64,000 bases of DNA, taken from Streptomyces fructofermentans. GTDB taxonomy: Bacteria; Actinomycetota; Actinomycetes; Streptomycetales; Streptomycetaceae. The stretch covers positions 232,350-296,349 of the forward strand of contig NZ_BMWD01000001.1 of the NCBI RefSeq assembly GCF_014651055.1. The letters run 5' to 3'. Positions within the stretch are counted from its first letter, which is position 1; every line of letters starts with the position of its first letter. The notes below the pieces were generated by a model that saw only the letters and a list, made by a program, of their open reading frames with translations, was not told the origin of the DNA and made no database searches. The position numbers and the translations under genes are program-made. Below, in pieces: positions 1 through 7,888 of the stretch.

Positions 1-1146
1 GTCCACCGCGTCCAGCCAGGCGCGCGCGTCGATGCACGCGGTGATCTGGTCGGCGATGTCCACGGTGTCGAGGACGAGGCGGGCCGTGCCCGCGTCGAAG
101 CGGGTGACCTCCATGAGGTTCTCCACGAGGTTGTTCAGCCGCCTGGTCTCGCTCACCACGAGCCGCACGGCGGACTCGATCATCGGGTCGACGCTGCCGG
201 ACTCGGCGTCGAGCTCCTCCTCCAGCACCTCGCTCACCGCGGTGATCGCGGTCAGCGGTGTGCGCAGTTCGTGTGACATGTCCGCCACGAACCGCCGGGA
301 CGCCTCGTCGCGGGCGCTCATGTCCGCGACACGTTTCTCCAGCGACTCGGCGGTGCGGTTGAACGTGCGTGACAGATCCGCGAGTTCGTCCGTGCCCGAC
401 ACCCGCAGCCGGGTGTCCAGCTTCCCCTCGCCGAGCCGCCGGGCGGCGATGCCCAGCCGGTGCACGGGCTTGAGGACGGTCGTCGCGGCGGCCTGCGCGA
501 GGAGCGCCGAACCGATCAGCGCGAGCCCGGTGGCGATGCCCAGCGACCAGGCGAGCGAGTTGAGGTCCTTCGCCTCCGGCTCCAGCGACTTGAGCATGTA
601 GCCGGTCGGCCCGCCGCCGATCACCTTGGCGCCGCCCACGAGGTACGGCTTGTCGTCCTGCACGATCCGCTGCCAGTACAGGTGGTACGTGTACTTGTTG
701 TTCGAGGTGATCTCCTGCTCCCTGTTCACCGCCTTCCGGAGGGACGCGGGTACGTCCTCCAGCGTGAAGGTGTCCAGGTCGGAGTTGCCGCGGACCGTGT
801 CGCCGTCGCCGTCCTCGGCGAGCAGCAGCACGCTGAAGCGCTGGCTGCTGTTGGCCATCTGCCCGGCCGCGCGCTGGAGTTCGTCCTGCGTCGGATGCGG
901 CGGAAGGGTGCTGGCCCGGGTCTGCATCGCCTGCTGGAAGTCCCCGAGCACCGCGTCCTGGGTGCGGGTGAGCACCGCCTCGCGGTTGAGCCAGTACGCG
1001 ATCCCCGACGCCGACACGGCGGCGGTCAGCGCGACGAGGCCGAACACGACGACCAGGCGCAGCCGCAGGCTCGTGAAGCGCAGGCCGGCCAGTATCGTCC
1101 GGCGTGCCGCGGCCCAGCCGCGCACCCTGCCCCGCGGTGCCGTCAC
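1..1146 (-). CDS. afsQ2: Sensor histidine kinase AfsQ2 (partial, C-terminus outside window)
   Basis: Membrane sensor kinase that should phosphorylate AfsQ1, encoded just upstream in the same direction. The visible 382 codons show an N-terminal transmembrane helix after a basic segment (near residues 20-45), an extracytoplasmic sensor region, a second transmembrane helix, a HAMP linker and the dimerisation/phosphoacceptor helix with MSHELRTPLTAIT. The ATP-binding catalytic domain is cut off by the window edge. The start is uncertain: I chose a GTG at 1146, but a second in-frame GTG at 1125 gives a protein beginning with the RGWAAARRT segment I remember from S. coelicolor AfsQ2. Neither start has a strong Shine-Dalgarno site. 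Confidence 0.88.
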   Translation of the reverse strand, partial: MTAPRGRVRGWAAARRTILAGLRFTSLRLRLVVVFGLVALTAAVSASGIAYWLNREAVLTRTQDAVLGDFQQAMQTRASTLPPHPTQDELQRAAGQMANSSQRFSVLLLAEDGDGDTVRGNSDLDTFTLEDVPASLRKAVNREQEITSNNKYTYHLYWQRIVQDDKPYLVGGAKVIGGGPTGYMLKSLEPEAKDLNSLAWSLGIATGLALIGSALLAQAAATTVLKPVHRLGIAARRLGEGKLDTRLRVSGTDELADLSRTFNRTAESLEKRVADMSARDEASRRFVADMSHELRTPLTAITAVSEVLEEELDAESGSVDPMIESAVRLVVSETRRLNNLVENLMEVTRFDAGTARLVLDTVDIADQITACIDARAWLDAVD

Positions 1147-1225
1147 CGCGTCCCGCCGTCCGTCACGGGGCACAGGGGGGCGGGTCCCCGGGCCGGACAC
1201 GGCCCGGTGACCGCGTGCGCGTCGT

Positions 1226-1912
1226 TCACGAGGGGCTGTCCAGCCGGTAGCCGACGCCGCGCACGGTACGGATCAGCGTCGGCGAGGACGGCACGTCCTC
1301 CACCTTCGCGCGCAGCCGCTGCACGCACGCGTCGACGAGCCGCGAGTCGCCCAGGTAGTCGTGCTCCCACACCAGGCGCAGCAACTGCTGGCGGGACAGC
1401 GCCTGACCGGGACGCCGGCTCAGCTCCAGGAGCAACCGCAGTTCCGTGGGCGTCAGTTGCAGGTCCTCGCCGTTCTTCGTCACGGTCATCGCCGCGCGGT
1501 CGATCACGAGGGAGCCGAAGGCCGCGGAGTCGTTGGCCTCGCGTTCCCCGCGTCGCAGCACGGCCCGGATGCGGGCGTCCAGGACACGCCCCTGCACGGG
1601 TTTGACGACATAGTCGTCGGCGCCGGACTCCAGTCCGACCACCACGTCGATGTCGTCACTGCGCGCGGTGAGCAGGATGATCGGCAGCTGGTCCGTGCGC
1701 CGGATGCGCCGGCACACCTCGAAGCCGTCGATGCCGGGCAGCATCACGTCGAGGACGATCAGATCCGGCCGCTGCTCGCGCAGCAGCTTCAGACCGTCCT
1801 CGCCGGTGGCAGCGGTGGCGACCCGGTGTCCCTGGCGCGTCAGAGAGAGCTCCAGGGCCGTCCGGATGGCGTCGTCGTCCTCGATCAGCAACAGGGAAGG
1901 CACGGACGTCAT
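1226..1912 (-). CDS. afsQ1: Response regulator AfsQ1 (OmpR/PhoB type)
   Basis: DNA-binding response regulator of the AfsQ system, which in S. coelicolor links nitrogen status (glutamate) to antibiotic production and development. The receiver domain has the acidic pair IEDDD, the phosphoacceptor Asp in LIVLDVMLPG and the conserved Lys in VVKPV. The C-terminal half is a winged helix ending in RTVRGVGYRL. The sequence is almost identical to the AfsQ1 protein I recall. The ATG at 1912 has GGGACAG just upstream. A GTG nine bases further in (1903) would give the 225-residue length of the known protein. The gene diverges from sigQ across a region holding a likely AfsQ1 box, which suggests autoregulation. 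Confidence 0.93.
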   Translation of the reverse strand: MTSVPSLLLIEDDDAIRTALELSLTRQGHRVATAATGEDGLKLLREQRPDLIVLDVMLPGIDGFEVCRRIRRTDQLPIILLTARSDDIDVVVGLESGADDYVVKPVQGRVLDARIRAVLRRGEREANDSAAFGSLVIDRAAMTVTKNGEDLQLTPTELRLLLELSRRPGQALSRQQLLRLVWEHDYLGDSRLVDACVQRLRAKVEDVPSSPTLIRTVRGVGYRLDSPS

Positions 1913-2055
1913 TCTGTCCCATGACGTGGGCGGGTATCGACTGTTGGAGCGCTCCCACACATGTCCCGCATACGAGTACGTGGCCGGTGTGCCGGATGAG
2001 TAGTCGTCCGACGCTTCTGCGTGATCGTCCGGCGCCCCCGGAGGGGCCGACCCCT

Positions 2056-2071
2056 GTGACAGGTCTGTGAC
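2056..2071 (+). promoter_or_regulatory. Putative AfsQ1 binding site between afsQ1 and sigQ
   Basis: GTGAC, six bases, GTGAC: an exact fit to the GTnAC-n6-GTnAC direct repeat reported for AfsQ1. It lies in the divergent intergenic region, 95 bases before the chosen sigQ start and 143 bases before afsQ1, where AfsQ1 is known to act on sigQ in S. coelicolor. The match is seen directly; binding here is inferred. Confidence 0.75.
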
Positions 2072-2166
2072 AGTCGGCGGACACCGTCATGAAGTGCTCC
2101 GGGCAAGCTTTTCGGCACAGGCAGGGAAATACCGCAGAACCGGAACTCCACGACGGGGGGCGCGAG

Positions 2167-2949
2167 ATGAACACGCTGCACAGCACCAGCACTGGCGCAG
2201 TTGTCACGCGTCTCCACGACGTCACGAGGAGCGCGGAGAAGTCCGGTGCCGTGAGCGGGCGGGGGTGCGCTCGCGGCACCGGGCGTCAGCACACCGGGTC
2301 GTACATGACGGTGGTTGACGCACGCGGGGCGGGGGGAGCCGGCGGGGGGACGCCGGGGGGACCTCACGGGGGAGCGTCGTACGGGGAGGGCTCGGGGGAG
2401 CGTCGCCCGGAGACGGGGACGGGGGACGCCGAAGCGGCGTTCACCGCCTACGTCCAGGAGCGCCGTGCCTCCCTGTACGCGACCGCCTACCACCTGACCG
2501 GTGACCGCTTCGAGGCCGAGGACCTGCTGCAGAGCGCGCTGTTCTCGACCTACCGGGCCTGGGACCGGATCAGTGACAAGGCCGCGGTCGGCGGCTACCT
2601 CCGCCGCACCATGACCAACCTGCACATCAGCGCGTGGCGCCGCCGCAAGCTGAACGAATACCCGACCGAGGAGCTGCCGGAGACGGCCGGCGACACGGAC
2701 GCGATGCGCGGCACCGAACTGCGCGCCGTCCTGTGGCAGGCGCTCGCCAGGCTTCCCGAACTCCAGCGCACCATGCTGGTCCTGCGGTACTACGAGGGCC
2801 GCACGGACCCGGAGATCGCGGAGATCCTCGACATCAGTGTCGGCACGGTGAAGTCCAGCATCTGGCGGTCCCTCCGCCGGCTGCGCGAGGACGAGGTCCT
2901 CAGCTTCGGCCGTGACGAGGAGGAGTCCTTCGGGGAGCTCGTCGCCTGA
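2167..2949 (+). CDS. sigQ: RNA polymerase sigma factor SigQ (ECF type)
   Basis: Sigma factor divergent from afsQ1, as in S. coelicolor, where SigQ works with AfsQ1/Q2. Sigma region 2 covers roughly residues 93-155 (LYATAYHLTGD, then FEAEDLLQSALFSTYRAW). Region 4 spans about 195-243, with the helix-turn-helix DPEIAEILDISVGTVKSSIW. The long N-terminus is unusual: residues 53-80 are Gly-rich and encoded by evenly spaced runs of five or six G. The ATG at 2167 follows GACGGGGGGCGCGAG; a later ATG at 2305 would remove about half of the low-complexity leader. The C-terminal tail is acidic. Membership of the sigma-70 family is clear; the start is uncertain. Confidence 0.87.
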   Translation: MNTLHSTSTGAVVTRLHDVTRSAEKSGAVSGRGCARGTGRQHTGSYMTVVDARGAGGAGGGTPGGPHGGASYGEGSGERRPETGTGDAEAAFTAYVQERRASLYATAYHLTGDRFEAEDLLQSALFSTYRAWDRISDKAAVGGYLRRTMTNLHISAWRRRKLNEYPTEELPETAGDTDAMRGTELRAVLWQALARLPELQRTMLVLRYYEGRTDPEIAEILDISVGTVKSSIWRSLRRLREDEVLSFGRDEEESFGELVA

Positions 2950-3062
2950 AGGCTGTGGGGGGCGTCCGTCACTCCGGGGGGAGGCGGCGGACGGCACGGG
3001 GGAAGCGGTACCGGGGGGAACCAACGGGGTCGGGGGACCGCGGGGGAACGCCGTACGGGGGA

Positions 3063-3119
3063 GCACGAGGAGAGCGGGACCGGAGGGCCGGGGGGTCCGT
3101 CCTGTCCCGCTCTTCGTGC
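3063..3119. terminator. Bidirectional hairpin between sigQ and the kinase gene
   Basis: GCACGAggAGAGCGGGAC pairs with GTCCCGCTCTTCGTGC: 16 base pairs with a two-base bulge and a loop of 23 bases. It lies between two convergent genes and so can stop transcripts from both sides. There is no long U-tract, as is usual in Streptomyces. Confidence 0.75.
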
Positions 3120-3131
3120 TGCCCGCCTGCT

Positions 3132-3815
3132 TCAGGGGCGCCCGGCGCCGTGCTGAGGTCCGCCGGTCACCCGTGCGCCCTCGCCGACGGAGTCCCGGCC
3201 GGAGAGCTCCGCCGCGGCCAGCCGCTCCAGCGCCTCGTCCCGGTCGCACGCGTGGGCGCCCAGCGCGGTCTGCCGCGCCACGATCGAGCGCTCGGCGCGC
3301 ATCAGCCGCCAGCCGCGCCGCAGCAGGAACGGCACCGACTTGCGGCCCTCGCGCAGATCGCGCAGGAACCGGCGGCGGAACGTGGTCGCCGCTCCGCGGC
3401 TCAGGCACAGCGCGTCCGCGAGCAGCCCGGCCTCGCGGCAGCGCCCGACGATCTCGGCGGCGAAGATGCCCTCGGCGATGAAGACCGGCGCCCCGTCGAA
3501 GTCGACGGTCTCCGAACCCGTGCGCGCGCTGAGCGAGATATCGTACACCGGAACGCTCGTACGGCCCGTCGCGCACAGTTGCGAGATCGCCGCGAGGGCC
3601 ACGTCCGCGTCCCAGGACAGCGGGTGGTCCCAGTCGATGTCGGCGCTGCCCTCGACCTGCGGCAGCGTCGGGTCGTCACCCTCCTTGTAGAAGTCGTCGA
3701 GCCGCAGCACCGGAAGGCCGGAGCGGGCCGCGAGGAGGGACTTGCCGGAGCCGGAGGGGCCGCACAGCAGGACGACCCGGCAGGGGCGGGAGGCTATCGG
3801 GGGAGGGGGACTCAC
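3132..3815 (-). CDS. P-loop kinase, uridine kinase family
   Basis: Probable nucleoside or small-molecule kinase of the uridine kinase/phosphoribulokinase family. It has a Walker A motif GPSGSGKS near residues 19-26, the LDDFYKEGDDPTLP segment typical of uridine kinases, then DIDWDHPLSWD and a second conserved stretch VFIAEGIFAAEI (Walker B-like). Its 227 residues fit the family. The GTG at 3815 was chosen because the preceding in-frame residues are low-complexity and basic; no good ribosome binding site is visible. It converges on sigQ. The substrate cannot be settled by eye, though the salvage genes further right make a nucleoside plausible. Confidence 0.72.
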   Translation of the reverse strand: MSPPPPIASRPCRVVLLCGPSGSGKSLLAARSGLPVLRLDDFYKEGDDPTLPQVEGSADIDWDHPLSWDADVALAAISQLCATGRTSVPVYDISLSARTGSETVDFDGAPVFIAEGIFAAEIVGRCREAGLLADALCLSRGAATTFRRRFLRDLREGRKSVPFLLRRGWRLMRAERSIVARQTALGAHACDRDEALERLAAAELSGRDSVGEGARVTGGPQHGAGRP

Positions 3816-3942
3816 GAGACACCAGTGTGAGGCATCGCGGGCCCCCGGCCGAGCCCGCGGGTCGGCTTTGGAGCGCGCATCACACCTCAACTACCCTTTG
3901 CGCCGTCCCGATTACTTTGCGCAGCAGAAGGTGGCAGCAGTC

Positions 3943-4344
3943 ATGGCACGACACTCGGCCTCCCAGAACCCGACAGCCCGGCGCGCGTTGCTGGCCCTCA
4001 CGACTGCGGGGATCGCGGTGGGCGCGGGTGCCACCACGGCCGCCGCCGACACCGGCGCCCTCGGCGACGTGGTGCGCGCCCGGCCCGCCTCGACGGGCAA
4101 CCTCGACCCGCAGGCCGGCCTCCAGGCCCTCACCGGGACCGTCGGGTACGTGACCGGTCCGGTGCGCGGACTCAAGCCCAACCCCCTGGCGGGCACGGGC
4201 GTCGACCCGCTCGACAACGGCCTCGGTACGCAGGTGGCCGACTTCAAGCCCGTGTCGACGCGGATGCTGACGGCGCCCCTGGCGCAGGCCGACTCCCTGG
4301 GCGGCGTCCCGGTCGTGGGGCAGGTGACCGGGCTGCTCGGCTGA
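3943..4344 (+). CDS. Small secreted protein of unknown function
   Basis: A 133-residue protein with a classic Sec signal peptide: basic start MARHSASQNPTARR, hydrophobic core LLALTTAGIAVGAGATT, and a likely cleavage after AAA-D near residue 36. The mature part is rich in Gly, Pro, Thr and Val (repeated PVRGL, PLAQA, PVVGQVTGLLG) with no Cys, and looks like an extracellular or wall-associated protein. I recognise no catalytic motif. The ATG at 3943 is preceded by AGAAGGTGG at workable spacing. Homologues are common in Streptomyces, often mislabelled as ATP-binding; nothing here supports ATP binding. Confidence 0.75.
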   Translation: MARHSASQNPTARRALLALTTAGIAVGAGATTAAADTGALGDVVRARPASTGNLDPQAGLQALTGTVGYVTGPVRGLKPNPLAGTGVDPLDNGLGTQVADFKPVSTRMLTAPLAQADSLGGVPVVGQVTGLLG

Positions 4345-4392
4345 GCCCCGCACGGGGCGCCGCGGACGGCGGGCGGCGCCCACGGCGCAGGA

Positions 4393-4434
4393 GAGAGCCG
4401 CGCCTCCCCCGGACGGAGGGGAGACGCGGCTCTC
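4393..4434. terminator. Bidirectional terminator hairpin
   Basis: GAGAGCCGCGcCTCCCC pairs with GGGGAGaCGCGGCTCTC around an eight-base loop, with a single mismatch. It sits between the convergent secreted-protein gene and the aldehyde dehydrogenase operon. Confidence 0.85.
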
Positions 4435-4476
4435 GGCCGGACGGGGCCCCGGGGACACGGTTCGGGGCCCCGGGTC

Positions 4477-5379
4477 TCAGTAGGAGGACCCCGCGGCGCC
4501 CAGCGCGCCCGTCGGGTGCCAGACCGTCTTCGTCTCCAGGAAGGCCGTCAGGCGCTCGATGCCCGGGGTCTCCCAGTGATCCACAGCCTGTGGACGGACG
4601 ACCCGCTTGAGGTTGTCCGCGGCCGCGACCTCCAGCTCCCTGGCCAGCTCGGCGTCGGCGCCGGCGAGGTCGATCGCGTTGACGTCCTGGTGCGAGGCCA
4701 GCGGGGCCGCGATCTCCGCGGTCCTGCCGGTGAGCACGTTGACCACACCGCCCGGCAGGTCGGAGGTGGCCAGCACCTCGCCCAGCGACAGCGCGGGCAG
4801 CGGGGACCGCTCGCTCGCGATCACGACCACCGTGTTGCCGGTCGCGATCACCGGGGCGATCACCGAGACAAGCCCGAGGAAGGACGAGTCCTGCGGCGCG
4901 AGGACCGTCACCACGCCGGTCGGCTCCGGGGTGGACAGGTTGAAGAACGGGCCCGCCACCGGGTTGGCGCCGCCGACGACCTGGGCGATCTTGTCCGTCC
5001 AGCCCGCGTACCAGACCCAGCGGTCCACGGCCGCGTCGACGACCGCGGCGGCCTTCGACTTGGACAGGCCCTCCGCGTCCGCGACCTCGCGCACGAACTG
5101 CTCGCGGCGGCCTTCCAACATCTCGGCGACGCGGTAGAGGACCTGGCCGCGGTTGTACGCCGTCGCCCCGGACCAGCCGCCGAACGCCTTGCGCGCGGCG
5201 ACGACCGCGTCACGGGCGTCTTTGCGGGAGGCGAGGGGCGCGTTGGCCAGCCAGTTGCCCTTGGAGTCCGTCACCTCGTACACCCGGCCGCTCTCGGAAC
5301 GCGGGAACTTTCCTCCCACGTACAGCTTGTAGGTCTTGAAGACCGACAGTCGCGCGGTCCTCTCCGACTTCTCAGACAT
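4477..5379 (-). CDS. Truncated aldehyde dehydrogenase-like protein (likely pseudoenzyme)
   Basis: A 300-residue relative of aldehyde dehydrogenases, about 180 residues shorter than the family norm. The N-terminal NAD-domain pattern is recognisable (ARKAFGGWSG, YNRGQVLYRVAEMLE, VIATGNTVVVI, LPGGVVNVLTG). The LELGGK segment with the general-base Glu, the catalytic-Cys segment and the C-terminal oligomerisation region are absent. The cofactor-binding WNFP and Lys of LKPAE are also replaced (APQDSSF, IASERSP). It overlaps the stop of the full-length dehydrogenase by eight bases (GATGTCTGA), so the two are translationally coupled. It may be a regulatory or structural partner of that enzyme. It ends cleanly, without frameshift signs. 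Confidence 0.85.
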   Translation of the reverse strand: MSEKSERTARLSVFKTYKLYVGGKFPRSESGRVYEVTDSKGNWLANAPLASRKDARDAVVAARKAFGGWSGATAYNRGQVLYRVAEMLEGRREQFVREVADAEGLSKSKAAAVVDAAVDRWVWYAGWTDKIAQVVGGANPVAGPFFNLSTPEPTGVVTVLAPQDSSFLGLVSVIAPVIATGNTVVVIASERSPLPALSLGEVLATSDLPGGVVNVLTGRTAEIAAPLASHQDVNAIDLAGADAELARELEVAAADNLKRVVRPQAVDHWETPGIERLTAFLETKTVWHPTGALGAAGSSY

Positions 5380-6823
5380 CGAGGTACGCCTCCAGACCGT
5401 GACGGCCGCCCTCGCGGCCGAAGCCCGACTCCTTGTAGCCGCCGAACGGCGAGGTCGGGTCGAACTTGTTGAACGTGTTGGACCAGATGACGCCCGCGCG
5501 CAGCTTGCCCGCGACGGCCAGGATGCGGGAGCCCTTCTCCGACCAGATGCCGGCGGACAGCCCGTACTGGCTGTTGTTCGCCTTGGCGACGGCCTCGTCG
5601 GGGGTGCGGAAGCTGAGCACGGACAGCACCGGGCCGAAGATCTCGTCGCGGGCGATGGTGTGCGCCTGGGTGACGTTCGTGAACAGCGTCGGGGCGAACC
5701 AGTAGCCGGAGGAGGGGAGTTCGCAGGCCGGGGACCAGCGCTCGGCGCCCTCGGACTCGCCCTGCTCGACGAGCGAGGTGATGCGCGAGAGCTGCTCGGC
5801 CGAGTTGATCGCGCCGATGTCCGTGTTCTTGTCGAGCGGGTCGCCCAGCCGCAGCGTCGAGAGCCTGCGCTTGAGGGAGTCGAGCAGCTCGTCCTGGATG
5901 GACTCCTGGACCAGCAGGCGCGAGCCCGCGCAGCAGACCTGGCCCTGGTTGAAGAAGATCCCGCTGACGATGCCCTCGACGGCCTGGTCGACGGGCGCGT
6001 CGTCGAAGACGATGTTCGCGCCCTTGCCGCCCAGTTCGAGCGTGACCTTCTTGTGCGAGCCCGCGACCTGGCGCGCGATGGCCTTGCCGACGGCCGTGGA
6101 GCCGGTGAAGGCGACCTTGTTCACGTCCGGGTGCTCGACGAGGGCCGCGCCCGCGTCGCCGTACCCGGGAAGGATGTTGACGACGCCCCTGGGCAGGCCC
6201 GCCTGGCGGCAGATGTCCGCGAAGAACAGCGCCGACAGCGGCGTGGTCTCGGCGGGCTTCAGGACGACCGTGTTGCCGGTGGCGAGCGCCGGGGCGATCT
6301 TCCACGCCAGCATCAGCAGCGGGAAGTTCCAGGGGATGACCTGTCCGGCCACGCCCAGCGGCCTCGGGTCGGCGCCGAAGCCCGCGTGGTCGAGCTTGTC
6401 CGCCCAGCCCGCGTAGTAGAAGAAGTGCGCCGCGACCAGCGGGAGGTCCGCGTCGCGCGTCTCCTTGATCGGCTTTCCGTTGTCCAGCGTCTCCAGGACG
6501 GCCAGCTCGCGGCTGCGCTCCTGGATGATCCGGGCGATGCGGAACAGGTACTTGGCGCGCTCGGAGCCGGGGAGCGCGGACCACTTGACGAAGGCCGTGC
6601 GGGCCGCCCGCACCGCTCGGTCGACGTCCTCGGCGCCCGCCCGGGCCACCTCGGACAGGACCTCCTCGGTGGAGGGGCTGACGGTCTTGAAGACCCTGCC
6701 GTCGGCCGCCTCGGTGAACTCGCCGTCGATGAACAGGCCGTACGACGGCGCGATGTCGACGACGGAGCGGGACTCGGGCGCCGGCGCGTACTCGAATGCG
6801 GATGACCGCTTTTCCATGGTCAT
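5372..6823 (-). CDS. Aldehyde dehydrogenase (NAD(P)-dependent)
   Basis: Full-length 483-residue aldehyde dehydrogenase, oxidising an aldehyde to the acid. Motifs: VIPWNFPLLM near 163-172, cofactor Lys in VVLKPAE near 189, FTGSTAVGK near 239-247, general-base Glu263 in TLELGGKGAN, and catalytic Cys297 in FFNQGQVCCAG. Middle gene of a three-gene operon: deoC ends five bases upstream and the truncated dehydrogenase overlaps its stop codon. Since DeoC releases acetaldehyde, the natural inference is that this enzyme converts it to acetate; substrate specificity cannot be read from sequence. Two ATGs (6823 and 6817) are possible starts. Confidence 0.9.
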   Translation of the reverse strand: MTMEKRSSAFEYAPAPESRSVVDIAPSYGLFIDGEFTEAADGRVFKTVSPSTEEVLSEVARAGAEDVDRAVRAARTAFVKWSALPGSERAKYLFRIARIIQERSRELAVLETLDNGKPIKETRDADLPLVAAHFFYYAGWADKLDHAGFGADPRPLGVAGQVIPWNFPLLMLAWKIAPALATGNTVVLKPAETTPLSALFFADICRQAGLPRGVVNILPGYGDAGAALVEHPDVNKVAFTGSTAVGKAIARQVAGSHKKVTLELGGKGANIVFDDAPVDQAVEGIVSGIFFNQGQVCCAGSRLLVQESIQDELLDSLKRRLSTLRLGDPLDKNTDIGAINSAEQLSRITSLVEQGESEGAERWSPACELPSSGYWFAPTLFTNVTQAHTIARDEIFGPVLSVLSFRTPDEAVAKANNSQYGLSAGIWSEKGSRILAVAGKLRAGVIWSNTFNKFDPTSPFGGYKESGFGREGGRHGLEAYLDV

Positions 6824-6828
6824 GGTGA

Positions 6829-7776
6829 TCAGTCCACCGTCACGTAGTCGGGGCCGGAGTAGCGGCCGGTGGCCAGCTTCTGCCGCTGCATCAGCAGATC
6901 GTTCAGGAGCGAGGAGGCGCCGAACCGGAACCAGTGGTTGTCCAGCCAGTCCTCGCCGGCGGTCTCGTTGACCAGGACGAGGAACTTCACGGCGTCCTTG
7001 GTGGTGCGGATGCCGCCCGCGGGCTTCACACCGATCTGGATCCCGGTCTGCGCACGGAAGTCGCGCACCGCCTCCAGCATGAGCAGGGTGTTGGCCGGTG
7101 TCGCGTTGACGGCGACCTTGCCCGTGGAGGTCTTGATGAAGTCGGCGCCCGCCAGCATGCCGAGCCAGCTCGCGCGCCGGATGTTGTCGTACGTCGACAG
7201 CTCGCCGGTCTCGAAGATGACCTTCAGGCGCGCGTCGCCCGAGACCTCCTTCACGGCGGTGATCTCGTCGTACACCTTCATGTAGTGCCCGGCGAGGAAC
7301 GCCCCGCGGTCGATGACCATGTCGATCTCGTCCGCGCCCGCGGCGACGGCGTCCCGCACGTCGGCCAGCTTCACGTCGAGCGCGGCGCGGCCCGCGGGGA
7401 AGGCGGTCGCCACGGAGGCGACCTTCACGGCGGACCCGGCGACGGCCTCCTTGGCGGTGGCCACCATGTCGGGGTAGACGCAGACGGCGGCGGTCGCCGG
7501 GGTCGTGCGGTCCGTCGGGTCGGGGCGGACGGCCTTCGCGCCGAGCGCCCGGACCTTGCCCGGGGTGTCCGCGCCCTCCAGCGTCGTCAGGTCGACCATC
7601 GAGATGGCGAGGTCGATGGCGTAGGCCTTGGCGGTCGTCTTGATGGAGCGGGTGCCGAGCGCGGCGGCGCGCGACTCCAGGCCGACCGCGTCGACCCCGG
7701 GCAGCCCGTGGAGGAAGCGGCGCAGCGTGCTGTCGGACGCGGTCACGTCCCTGAAGGCAGGTGCAGTCGTGGGCAT
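6829..7776 (-). CDS. deoC: Deoxyribose-phosphate aldolase
   Basis: Class I aldolase cleaving 2-deoxyribose 5-phosphate to acetaldehyde and glyceraldehyde 3-phosphate, the last step of deoxynucleoside catabolism. The Schiff-base Lys lies in DFIKTSTGK, and the assisting Lys in GVKPAGGIRT, both typical of DERA; EIDMVIDRGAFLAG is also conserved. At 315 residues it is the long actinobacterial form. The ATG at 7776 was chosen; upstream residues are low-complexity. First gene of an operon with two aldehyde dehydrogenases. A palindrome shared with the purine nucleoside phosphorylase gene lies 20 bases upstream and probably binds a nucleoside-responsive repressor. Confidence 0.95.
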   Translation of the reverse strand: MPTTAPAFRDVTASDSTLRRFLHGLPGVDAVGLESRAAALGTRSIKTTAKAYAIDLAISMVDLTTLEGADTPGKVRALGAKAVRPDPTDRTTPATAAVCVYPDMVATAKEAVAGSAVKVASVATAFPAGRAALDVKLADVRDAVAAGADEIDMVIDRGAFLAGHYMKVYDEITAVKEVSGDARLKVIFETGELSTYDNIRRASWLGMLAGADFIKTSTGKVAVNATPANTLLMLEAVRDFRAQTGIQIGVKPAGGIRTTKDAVKFLVLVNETAGEDWLDNHWFRFGASSLLNDLLMQRQKLATGRYSGPDYVTVD

Positions 7777-7795
7777 GGTCACCAGACGAGCATAT

Positions 7796-7807
7796 CTACG
7801 CGCGTAG
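7796..7807. promoter_or_regulatory. Palindromic operator upstream of deoC
   Basis: Perfect 12-bp palindrome CTACGCGCGTAG, separated from the deoC start codon by 19 bases. An identical 12-mer with identical spacing lies before the purine nucleoside phosphorylase gene (14207-14218). Two pathway-linked genes sharing both sequence and position argue for a common regulator, not yet named here. Confidence 0.7.
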
Positions 7808-7888
7808 CTGCTGTACAGCCCCAGGGGTCCGTGAAGACGGGGGCACCGCGCACGGGAGTCCCGGGGGCCGTCGTGCAGAATCGGGAGC

